A DNA stretch of 64,000 nt from Chamaecyparis obtusa (Eukaryota; Streptophyta; Pinopsida; Cupressales; Cupressaceae): the NCBI GenBank assembly GCA_027943335.1, contig BSBK01007027.1, positions 1 to 64,000 of the forward strand. Reading direction: 5' to 3'. Below the pieces are notes generated by a model. That model saw only the letters and a list, made by a program, of their open reading frames with translations. It was not told where the DNA came from and searched no databases. The position numbers and the translations under genes are program-made. Shown piece after piece: positions 49,277 through 59,754 of the stretch. How positions within the stretch are numbered: the stretch's first letter is position 1; every line of letters starts with the position of its first letter.

Positions 49277-50452
49277 TCAATTGAAGTATTTCTTCAAGAA
49301 TTCTCCATGAACTGGCAATTCTTGAACATCACCATTTAATTCTTTTACAATGTATGAATCTTGGCCCCATTTCTCATGAATTAGATATGCCCCTAACCAA
49401 ATGGGATCAAATTTACCATGTTTTCCCTTATCCTCCAATCTGGCATTCCAAACTAACACCAAATCACCAGGCTCAAACCTTCTATCAACAATCCTTTTAT
49501 CATATAAATTCTTAACCTGCAACTATAATTTGGCATTTCTTGCAACTGACTCTCTTCTAGTCTCATCCAACCTAATGAGGTCCTCAATTCTCAACTACAT
49601 TTCATCATCTAAATCATCATCATATAACTAAACAAACTTGTACATTTCCAATAAATTATTCTAAGGCATTCTTGCATGTATTCCATATACTAGGTCAAAT
49701 GGTGCACAACCAATTGCCCTCTTCATAGTTACCCTATTAGCCCATAGAGCTAATGGCAATTTTGAGTTCCATGGCCTCATATTCTTTTCAAGAATCCTCT
49801 TTAGGATCTTCATCAGGCTCTTATTAGATGATTTTGCCTGGCCATTTCCTTGTGGATGATAAGGTGAGGAATTAGAAACCTGAATTCCTAAACCTTTGCA
49901 GAATTCCTTATATTCAACAGACCTAAAGCACATTGCATTATCACTTACTATTCTTTCAGGGCAACCAAACCTTGTAACAATGTTATTCAACATAAGATCA
50001 ATTACCACCTTACTAGTTGCATTTCTTGTAGGTATAGCCTCTACCCATTTTGTAAAGTAATCAGTGGCAACTAAGATCCATGAGTGTCCTCCACTTGACT
50101 TGTTTGGTATCTCCCCTATGAAATCAATTCCCCATTGTTGGAAAGGAGCTTGTACTTCTACTAGTTTTAAAGGCATGTTACCTAAAAATTTAAGCTTACT
50201 AGAGAACCTTTGACAAGAATCACACCTCCTGACCAACTGTTATGCATCCTTGAAGATTGTGGGCCACCAGAATCTTGCTCTCAAGATCTTATGCATAGTT
50301 GTTTTACCCATATAATGTCCACCACAAACTCCCTCATGCATTTCCTTCAACAATACTTCAGCCTGATTTTCATCTACACATTTCAACAGTATGCAATCTA
50401 AATTTTTTCTATACAACTTGCATTTCACAATTACATACTTGATGGTGTACAA
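49277..50452 (-). pseudogene. Element A integrase, catalytic Glu lost
   Basis: Starts with a zinc finger (HEGVCGGHYMGKTTMH...CDSCQ, ~50350-50210). The core has ATDYFTKWVEA (Asp) and RIVSDNAMCF (Asp). At HPQGNGQAKSSNK the third catalytic residue, Glu, is Lys (codon 49834-49832). The Asp-Lys spacing of 36 positions fits the D,D-35-E pattern. A stop separates the core from the C-terminal part (49522-49277), which begins QVKNLYDKRIVDRRFEPGDL and ends GEFLKKYFN. Confidence 0.88.
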
Positions 50453-50650
50453 TTTTAATGTCCTCCGCTGATTATCATTTATTCATGCTAGACAACTCAT
50501 ATTTCTCAAGTAATAGATGATATCTTGATACCAAATACAATCATCCATATCACGTGTATAATCAATTTTAGAATGATTTACTTGATTTGCATCAAGATTG
50601 GATTGGGCCATTAGTTTTTCCAATCCTTGTCCTCTAACCAATTTAGTAAT

Positions 50651-51820
50651 CTAGACATCAACATTGAATTCTTGGATCCTATTGATCCATCTGCATCTTC
50701 TTCCAGACACCTCTTGCTGTGAGAAAATATCCTTCACAGCTGCACTTGGCACAAAAGTAATCACAACTGCCCCCATCAAGTAACACCTAAAAGCATTGAC
50801 TACCTTCACAAGTGCATATGCTTGTTTCTCATTTATGTCATACTTCAATTTAGCAGCCTACAAAGATTTACTGAAAAATGCAATAAGCTACTCAAAACCA
50901 TCCTTATTCTTTTGTAACAAAACTGCAACAATAGTGTGAAAAGATGCAAAGGAAAAGATGTGCATTGGGACATTATAATCAAGTTCCTTGAGCACTGGTG
51001 CATCTTTGATAGCCTGCTTGATATTTTTGAAAGCCTCATCAAGCTCACCCTCCCAATTGATTGCAGATCCGCTCTTCAACATCTTAGAAATAGGTTTAGT
51101 AACCTCTGCAAAATTTGTCACAAACCTCCTTAAGAAATTGACCTAACTAAAGAAGGACTGAATCCCTTTAACATTCTTTGGCCTCTGAATTTTATCAATG
51201 GTTGCTACCCTCTCAGGGTCAATTCTCACTCCTTGCTTCCCAACTAAGAGGCCAAGCAACTTACCTTCAATGACACCAAAAGAACATTTCCTTGGATTTA
51301 ATGAAATGCCATATTCCAAAGCCCTCACAAATATTTTCTCTAAATGAATACAATGGTCTTCTTCCTTCTTGGAATAGGTAGTTAAATCATCTTGATATAC
51401 AATAAGGAAATCATTTATAAAATCTGAAAAGGCAACATCCATTGCCCTCTGAAAAGTAGCACCAACATTTGTGAGACCAAAAGTTATTCTCACATAAACA
51501 TATGTCCCCCAAGGCATAGTGAAAGTTGTCTTGAATTGCTCTGATTCCTTTACAATGACTTGATTGTAACCAGAGAAACCATCCATCATAGACATCAATT
51601 CAGATTTGGTTACTCTTCGCAACATAGCTTCCATATTGGGCTGACAATAGTTATCCTTTAATGAGTTGATGTTCAAATTCTTGAAGTCCACACAAAGCCT
51701 GATGTCACCATTCTTCTTTCTCATAGGAACAAGGTTTGCAACCCAAGAAGAGTGCCTTATAGGCTTGATAATTCCAACATCTCTCAGCTTCATTAACTCT
51801 TCTTGCATCTTGGGTGCCAA
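50651..51820 (-). pseudogene. Element A reverse transcriptase and degraded gypsy RNase H
   Basis: Reverse transcriptase includes VPMRKKNGDIRLCVDFKNLN, MMDGFSGYNQV, FGLTNVGATFQRAMD and YQDD at ~51450, where YxDD is typical. The adjoining RNase H (about 51050-50651) has the fold outline, ending SGRRCRWINRIQEFNVDV. It lacks the usual first Asp (SFASFHTIV) and the TDH motif (FVPSAAVKD). In Tat-type elements this domain is known to decay into a connection segment when a second RNase H is present. Confidence 0.87.
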
Positions 51821-52336
51821 AGAGGGATTGATAGGCCTTTGTTTTTGCTAGAAAGGTTTAGCATCATCTTTCAATGGAATAATATGCTGAAACAAATCTT
51901 CTCTATAAACCTTTAGGTCATCATATGACCATGCAAAAACATGCCTGAATTTTCTTAACAATTCAATCAAAGATTTCTTTTCCTTTTGAGATATATCTCT
52001 ACCAATGTATACCTTCTTAGGTGTCTCATGTGTTCCAAGATTTATCTCCTCTAGATCAGCATGATCTTCTCTTTTGATATTCTTTTGAACTCTATCCTGG
52101 TTATCAAAGACAATCACCAAAATAACAAGCCCCTTGGGCACCTTGTTAGTTCTAAGTTGAATGACCTCATTTCCAAAGACAACCTCTCTTCCTTCTACTA
52201 ACTCAACCATGGCTAAACAATCAAATTCCTAACCATGATACTAATCTTCACAACTCATAAACTTCAAAATATCATTATCATCATCAAAAACTTGCCAATT
52301 TTCAATATTGTCTAGTATACTAGGCGTAGCCTGAAT

Positions 52337-52940
52337 TTAAACTTTAGAGATACCAGCAAAAGTAATATCAGTGGGATTGATTGCAATATTGGCTAAAAAA
52401 TCAGCCATCTTATTATTACTCCTATCCTTCCATTCAATATTGAAGGCATCAAAATGTTCAATCAAATCCCAAACTGCATTCCTATATTGTTTTAACCTTT
52501 TCTTCTTGGAAGCATATACTGACCTGGCTTGGGACACCACCAACTCAGAATCACCAACACTTATGCATTTAATACCATGCTTTTGTGCCAACCTCAGTCC
52601 TAACAACAAAGCCTCATATTCTACTATATTGATGGTACAAAAGAAATTTAATGTGAAAGAAAATTTGTAGGTTTTTCCATCAGGAGAAATAAGTAGAATA
52701 CCTGCTCCTACTCCATCTTTGCAATTTGCACCATCAAAGTACATTACCCACAAATCACCCTTCACAGAATTAGCACTTACCTCAATGGAGATAGGTGACA
52801 AAATAGGTTCATTTTCAAATCCAGGAATCTCTACCCTAAAAGCATTAATATCAGAATCCACAAAACATGTAGTTTCATTATCAATATTTCTCTCAATCAT
52901 GTGGCATACTCTTGGCTCTCGATCAATCTTGACAAACTAA
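52337..52940 (-). pseudogene. Element A second (plant/archaeal-type) RNase H
   Basis: All four catalytic residues of an RNase HI are visible in one frame starting at 52900: Asp56 in MYFDGANCKDGVGAG, Glu95 in NIVEYEALLLGLRLA, Asp118 in VGDSELVVSQ and Asp167 in NNKMADFLAN (codons near 52735, 52618, 52549 and 52402). It lies upstream of the reverse transcriptase, next to the protease. A stop near 52940 separates it from the protease frame. This is the best preserved enzyme domain in the element. Confidence 0.88.
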
Positions 52941-52975
52941 TCATCAATCTTGAAAGTGGCATAGGACAGATCACA

Positions 52976-53839
52976 CTATAAACTTCCACCCATGGTAGCA
53001 CTCCACCTTCTAGATAGTAGCATCCCATAATGAGGAGGGATGTCCACCACCAAAACACTCATTGTTAACTCTTTCTCTGGATATGCTACCAGCCTATATG
53101 GCATTGCATTGATAGTCCCAATAATTGGTACCTCCCTCTGATCCATTGCACAACATCTACCCTGGACTGTATCAAATTTAAGGCCCAATTTCTCCAAGAT
53201 TTTAAAAGGCATGATAGTATTAGAGGCACCACTATCAATCATAAAATTTATTAGTTTCATTCCATTCACAAGAACACTTAAAAAGAATGGATAAATGTTT
53301 TCAAGGCTGGCATTGACAAAACTATCCAAATATATAGGAGGAATTTGAGATAAAATTCCCTGAGCAACAACACCTTTCAAAGCTTTGTCTTGAGATCCAT
53401 TGCATGCAATATCATTGTTATGAAAATTATCTACCCATGCAATAGCTTTGTCTTTGTGTTCAGGGATCCTCAAAAATTCTGACAATGGAACCTTAACTAT
53501 AATTTGGGACAATACAAATAACATATCAATAGGAACAGAGTGAGGAATCTCAATCTGCATAGCCTTAGTATCCTTTGGCTTATCTGATACATTAGGTGTA
53601 TTGACCACCCTCATTTTTTCAATCTTGGCCATTGTGTTAACTTCCTTCTCAATCTCATTAGAAATTTTTTCAACTCCAACTCCCTTAGGCTCACAATTCT
53701 TACCTTTTACATTCTTGAATTTCACCATGTGATCACCTTTTGATTTTTTCTCATTAGGCTCTCTAGAGTTGGTACTCTTTATAAACATTCCTACAACTTT
53801 CTCATTTGTATTCCTTTCCACCATGCCTCTAGTTTTCAC
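52976..53839 (-). pseudogene. Element A gag tail and aspartic protease
   Basis: A 287-codon frame. The N-terminal half is Lys-rich linker. The protease starts at MKLINFMIDSGASNTIMPFK (active-site Asp202, about 53236) and continues to VVDIPPHYGMLLSRRW, the typical gypsy ending with the flap segment. It opens in the middle of the polyprotein, so the first Met is not a true start. Confidence 0.85.
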
Positions 53840-53847
53840 TTGGGCAA

Positions 53848-55536
53848 TCAGTTCATGTTACATGTCTTCTTATCAATGTCTTCACTATCAGAAAATACCT
53901 CTTGATGAAAAAGGGCTTGATTATGTCTCTTCACATTTACATCTTCTTCTTCATCAAAATCAAAATCATCTTCATATCTTAGATATGAAGTAGCCATGTT
54001 CTCTCCTTGATCTATCTCCTCATTACCACAATCTTGATTTGTAGCCATAGAGTGTGCAACTACACAATGCTCTGCAGAATGAGGGGAGTGGCATGCAACA
54101 CACCAAGGTATGTCCTCCATGACATTTATTGAATCTTTTTGTAGAGGGTTAGGGACACCTCTGTCATTGTTATTTCTTGTAGTAGGGACAATAGGCTTTC
54201 CATCCTTCCATTGGGTGTTGTAGGGGTAGTTCTGCAATCTATTCTACTTGTCAAAATTGTTGCTAAATTGAGGCCTTTCATTGGTAGGAGCACTGATGTT
54301 CCTATTTGTAGGTGCCTTCAAATCCTTCAATTCATTGAGCACCTTATCCAATTTATCTTCTTCTTTCCTCTTAGCTCCAAGATTCCTATCATTTTCTTTT
54401 TTGTATTTCTTGTCCCTAAACAACTTAGGGTCATCTCTCTTCCCACCCAACTTCCCTGATATTTTCATATTGTTCTCAATATTGACAAAAATCCTAAAAG
54501 CATCTCTAAGAGTTCTTGGTTCTTTGTCCCTCAACAAGTATCCCATCTTTCCATCAAATGCATTGAAGTATGTGGTTAAACAAACATTGTCATCTAACCA
54601 CATAACTTGGAACAACTTATGCATACCCTTCTAAAATCTCATATTGAATTCAGCTGCAATCTCATTCTGATTTTTCCTTGTGGTATTAAATTCATTTAAC
54701 ATGAAACTAGCATTAGGCCTATCACCATACTATTCTTTAAAACATTTCTCAAAAGAATCCCAAGTATGAATACATTTATCAGGAAGTCTCTTAAACCAAT
54801 CTCTAGCATCCTCCATTAGAGATTGAACAAACAATTTCATGACTACATCCTCATGCTCTACCTCATAATCATTAAGCATATCAACAAATAACCTAAGATG
54901 CTCCTCACAACTAATAGCATTATTACCAACAAACTTAGGTACCTTATCTCTTATATCATTTGGAAAAGCATTCAGGTAACTAGGAATTCCATCAAAACTA
55001 ATTTTCCTATAACCTTCTAACTGCATAGGTCTTCTTTGAAAACTTGAACTAGTGTTAACCCTAGGATCAACATTTACATTTATATTTCCATTTACTTATG
55101 CATTTGACTGTTGTCTAGGATCAGCACCTATCCTAGTAGATGAAGAAGGAATTGAACTAGTAGTAGCATTACTAAGTGGAATAGTAGTAGTCATATATGG
55201 CATACCTAGTTTAGTAGCATATGGACCAAGAGCATTAGCTGATGAAGCCTTCAAGAACCAGATCTTTCTTCTATTTTCTACAATGGAAGCTTCAATTTCA
55301 GCCTTTTCTAATTCTCTTGCAAGGTCCTCATCTTCTTTTCTTCTTCTTTCTATCTCTTTGTCCTTATTTGAATTGGGTGGTGGGACCCCTGGTATTGTCA
55401 ATGATCTACTTGTTTGATGTCCCACCATGTTTTTCTTTCCTTTCTCACTAGTGGCAACAGTAGGCCTAGTGATCTCATGGCCATCTTTATCTTTAGGGAG
55501 GGAAGCATAACTTTGAACCTATCTAACCACAGGGCC
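53848..55536 (-). pseudogene. Element A gag
   Basis: The frame enters from the junction at 55536 and reads LPKDKDGHEITRPTVATSEK, then an E/R/K-rich helical stretch (KEIERRRKEDEDLARELEKA). The gag domain (55026-54244) has FVGNNAISCEEHLRLFVDML and LMEDARDWFKRLPD. A zinc-binding WCVACHSPHSAEHC motif is at ~54110. Stops occur at ~55095, 54728 and elsewhere. The N-terminus lies outside the window. Confidence 0.85.
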
Positions 55537-57002
55537 TGTTGGGTAAAACTATGTTTGAAATTAACTTAAGATTTGGTCTTGCTTTGGACATTCAGTTTAC
55601 TCCTATTGAATGTCAATCTGGGGTCGTAGACTATTGAAAGATATTGGGGCAATTTACCGAAGGGATGAAGATAACGAGTTAAGTGGGGATGAGATGCAAT
55701 TTAAAGAAAATATCTAAATTAGAATTATACAAATCAAATGTATATGAATGAATACTATATGTAAAACCACACATCAAATGAAAGCATGATCTATATGTAA
55801 TGAAGGTTTTATTCTAAGAAAACATTATTAATCTCATCTATAATTAAATAATCACACATCTATCTTAATCACTTAAATTCCTTAAGAGATGTAATCAAAT
55901 ACTAACACTAACTTAGGAATTGGGACTTCAATAATGCAAAATGAAAAGTGATAAGAATTGGTTTGCGGTAGGAACTCTTGTGAAACAGAGTAACTCATGA
56001 CAGGAGGTAGGAAGAGTTGCAACAAGAGCTTGGTAGTTACGTGAGGTGGAGTAAGAATTTATGACAGGAAGTTATTTGGTATGTAATGTGGCTAAGGATT
56101 TATTATGGAATTATGGTAATCGAGAATGGTGTACAAATGATAATGGTGTACACAATAATGAATGAATGGCTGTAGTATATTTGGAATAGAACAAGGAGAT
56201 GAAAAACAATGAAGTCCCACATTTAAACCTTAATAAAAAATTAATAATCCAATTTTGTACACACAACAGTCACACTAATTAATATTCACACATTTAGAAT
56301 TTAATGGAAGAAATTATACAACAAATATAAAATAAACATCTAAGACTAGAATGATCTCACCAAGTTTCCCGAGATCTCACCAAGTTTCCCGAGAGGGGGC
56401 CCTTCCTCTGGTTTGCATGGTGAGAACTAAATTAACACATGCTGCTACAGAGATTCCACATTTCCAATGCCAAAAACTCAGAGAGATAATTTTAACAGAG
56501 TTTTTATATATCACACATCCACACACACTATCTTTGTGATTTTAACACTTGCTTATATAGGCTCAAAATATCTAACTGACTAATAGCTAAACTATAATGG
56601 CCAAGGGCCTTCATCCTAAACATAGATAGATCTAGATTACATTTGGTTACAAAACAACTTGGCGAAAATAACATAAGACCTTAAATCGATCTATTCAAAC
56701 ATTCAAAACTGATTGCCCAAAATAACATAGCAAAATGACAGCCTTCAAACTACTTCTCCAGCTAGGTGGCTAGCTCCATATCCACTCATGCATTTTTAGT
56801 TCCTGTAACAGAATAAACCATGATGTATCATTATTTCTTCTCTAACCATCCACTTTTCAAGAAATATTTCATACCTTAAAACTTGATTAAATGCATTATA
56901 TTCTTGAATGATTAATGACATAATAGGGATTAAGACAGACTTAAAGCAAGGTAAGAATGTAAAAAGAATGTACAAAAACAAAGCACATTTGCACACCCAT
57001 CA
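55537..57002 (-). repeat. 3' LTR of gypsy element B
   Basis: On the minus strand it starts TGATGGGTGTGC at 57002, directly after a polypurine tract, and ends CCCAACA at 55537; about 1.47 kb with TG...CA ends. The left edge interrupts the gag frame of element A, which proves it is an insertion. The matching 5' LTR would lie beyond 64000. Confidence 0.85.
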
Positions 57003-57018
57003 TTCCCCCCAACTTAAG
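57003..57018 (-). promoter_or_regulatory. Polypurine tract of element B
   Basis: The minus strand reads CTTAAGTTGGGGGGAA immediately before the LTR TG. It primes plus-strand DNA synthesis in LTR elements. Confidence 0.88.
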
Positions 57019-57049
57019 GATTTTGCATGTCCTCATGCAAATGAGGTGG

Positions 57050-58717
57050 CTGGCTGGATCCAATAGGCTTGACATTTAGTATCTAGATATTCTCTTCAAC
57101 TTCAGTTATATCAGTGGCTCCCCTATTCTGAGAAACAAGTGCTTGCAATTGTAACTGTAGCTGCTGATTGGATTGTTGGAGTTGAGTAACAATCTACCAT
57201 AACTGTATATTAGAGAGAAGTAACATGCCTTGTTCTGCTTCAGGAACTCCACGAGTTCCACCGATTCCTATAACAATTGGATCATTTTGAATTGTAAAAG
57301 TGACACGGGGTGTATTACTACTGGAATTGATCATTGCAAGAGTGGATTCATGAAGAGGATGCTCAATTTGTGTATCTTGATAATGAATTATATTAGTATT
57401 GGTGCTTGGATGTTCCTTTATTATGGCCTCATCTTGTGTAGTATTTTCCTCATAAGAAGTAAGGTATACGTCTTTGGGTGGTTGCTGAGCATCTTCCTCT
57501 AATTTTTCAATCTTAGGATTCTCTTGTTGATTTTCTGTAGCGCCCTCATCTGTAGTAGGCTAAATATTCATATTACATTGTGGAATCTCCTCCCCAATTT
57601 CTTTTCCAATTTCTTCATTGAACTGAGCAACATTCTCATGGTGTTCTATTTCTTCTTCAGTTCTTTGTTCATGTGCCTCCTCTTCTTTTGAAATTAGATC
57701 CTCAGTAGTAAAGCCCTCTTTTTGTTGCTGTTGCTTTTTGTTCCTATGATACTGACTTCTCAATCTTCTTAAGAGCTAATCATTTTTTCTCTGAGGTGGC
57801 TCTGTTCCTAGAATTTCCATATCACATACGGACCCAACTGCTTCAACTAATCCTTGTAACCTATCAGGGGTATGTTGTTTTAGATGAGTAACCATAGGAT
57901 GTGGGCTAGGATTTGGGTTTTCATTTCCTATTTTCTTTTTAGAAATTTTAGGTTTTGGGGCTTTGCATTTCTGTGGGCCCGAAGGTTTCAAATGCCACTT
58001 TTTGGAAGAGTCAGCTTTGAGGGTATTATTAGTGGTAGGAGGTTGAGGGTCTTCTATATGGTTTTGGTTTGCAAATGCATCCCATTCTAGAATAGATTGA
58101 GCCAGATGAAGGTTGTGGTCAATAATGAGCTTAATTAATCCATGGTGAGCCAAGGAATCAACATGACCCTGATTATAGTAGTCACAGGACCGCTTCAGGG
58201 AGCAAAATAGATAATATGGAAGACTAACAAGAACACCATATTGCAAATGTAACATGAGGCAGAAATGGTGGGAAAATACATACTTGAAGTATCCTTCGCA
58301 TGTGATATAATGAATTAAAAAATTTGCAACAACATCCCATGGTTTCGAAAGTGATTTCGGTGCTACCCCTTTCCCTTGGACATTCTCAACTGACTCACCT
58401 CACTAAAGAAACTACTTCTTATGAAGCTTTAAATCCATAACCCTCGATGACAGATTGGGAAATAAATGGTCACCAATTTGGGGTAGGCCGGTGACTATTG
58501 CAATATTTTGCAAATCCATAGGAAATTGTAGTCCTCAGACTGTAGCATTAGTTCCCTGAAATCCCATAGCAAATTTCGTAGCTATGGTAGCATCAAACCC
58601 ACTTAGACGCTCAAAGAACTTTGTCCATCCAGAATAAGCAAAATTGTTTAATGCTTCCTTGTTAGCATTCAACTTATCCAATGACTCTGGTTCAAAATGA
58701 AGATGTTTTCCCCCCAT
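57050..58717 (-). pseudogene. Element B extra ORF downstream of pol
   Basis: A single frame of ~550 codons from the ATG at 58717 (MGGKHLHFEPESLDKLNANK), broken by a handful of stops (58537-58535, three near 58400, and others). The N-terminal part includes IAIVTGLPQIGDHLFPN, IHYITCEGYFKYVFSHHF (~58320) and HHGLIKLIIDH (~58130). It resembles plant transposon-associated ORFs found in Athila-type elements. A Pro/Lys-rich linker follows, then an acidic Glu-rich region (ISKEEEAHEQRTEEEIEHHE) and a Gln-rich, coiled-coil-like end (LQQSNQQLQLQLQAL). No envelope features such as a signal peptide or transmembrane span are evident. Function unknown. It parallels ORF3 of the LINE at 22.5-24.4 kb. Confidence 0.78.
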
Positions 58718-59014
58718 GATGACAAGCGACAGGATTCAAGCAGGTTTAACATAGTAGGAAAGAAGTGAAAATGACAGGAAGTGCAAATAGTTTTAGCAAT
58801 AGCGAATACAATAAATAGAAATGGTACCATCAAAAGTGATAATAATGATAAGGTGATCTATAATTAATATTAATACAAAGGACTTTGTTGTGAGAAGTGA
58901 CCTAGCACAGAACTCATGAATGATAATAATGGAAAGGGTATCATAATTAATATCGTAACACAAAAGGACTCATGAGAATACGTGGAGAGAAAAATAGAAT
59001 GACCTGGCATAGAA

Positions 59015-59036
59015 CCCCCCCCCCCCCCAACTTAAG
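59015..59036 (-). promoter_or_regulatory. Internal polypurine tract copy in element B
   Basis: The minus strand reads CTTAAGTT followed by 14 G. The first 14 bases (CTTAAGTTGGGGGG) are identical to the tract beside the 3' LTR. It sits between pol and the extra ORF, where a second plus-strand primer could act. Functional use is inference. Confidence 0.65.
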
Positions 59037-59750
59037 TGGCTGATCTATCCCAGTCATGCCAAGTAATCATCGAAAGAATAAAATACATAAAATAAAGCAT
59101 AAAGTAAGAAAATACTTCCTGACATTGTGATAGCGAGGAAGGCAGATCCAAAGATGTTAGTAAATCCATGAAGATCATCTAGCAAGGAAAGGAGAGCACT
59201 ACCAATCCCAAGGAAAGAGACAGCAGGCACGTGAGAAGAGTAAATAAGGACCTACAGAAAAAATATGTGAAGGAACAATCCTCAAAACTAAAGATCACAG
59301 TCAAGAACACATGGCAGGCATAGCATTGGAGTACACTAAAGAACTCTTAGCGACAGGAACAAAGAAACATCTTGTCGCATTAGTCAGAGATGAGTGTTGG
59401 AGGGTGGTTATGGGTGCAATAGTAAGAGAAGGGCGATAGGAACAAGGAAACCTCCTGTCGCAACCATCAGAGATTCATCTTTTTTTTCTTTTCTCTTTTT
59501 TTTGAATTTTTTTATTTACCTATGACACAAGACCGTCGAGAAACTGGTTTTCAATCAAGTGCCACCTGGAAGTGCTGGCAAACCAATTTTCACTACCAGA
59601 GAGTCTAACAACTACAGATTGCTGGATTACCTAGTTTTCAACCAGTAGTTGGCCAACAATGCCAGAGATTGGTTTTCATTGTTGGATCTTTTTTTTTCTT
59701 TTTTTTCTATTTTTTCTTTTTTTCTTTTTTTTTAGAGAATATATATATTC
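59037..59750. other. Element B spacer between pol and the internal polypurine tract
   Basis: No coding signal. A T-rich/pyrimidine run spans about 59478-59732. It reads as untranslated element sequence. Confidence 0.55.
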
Positions 59751-59754
59751 TAGT

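Larger units (their letters stand above)
49277..55536 (-). mobile_element. Tat-like Ty3/gypsy element A with a second RNase H
   Basis: Minus-strand order: gag, protease, plant-type RNase H, reverse transcriptase, degraded gypsy RNase H, integrase. There is no chromodomain. The gag region is cut at 55536 by the 3' LTR of element B: the frame reads GPVV...VQSYASLPKDKDGHEI right up to that edge, so the 5' part of A must lie beyond the window. Stops are fairly few per domain, but each domain has at least one defect. Confidence 0.88.

Noticed and set aside
57050..58717. Envelope gene in element B
   Set aside because: The position after pol fits an envelope, but no signal peptide, furin-type site or transmembrane segment is visible; the motifs match a plant transposon-associated domain instead.
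59015..59028. 14-C homopolymer as a sequencing artefact
   Set aside because: The exact run length may be unreliable, but the flanking CTTAAGTT shared with the 3' polypurine tract argues that the tract is real.
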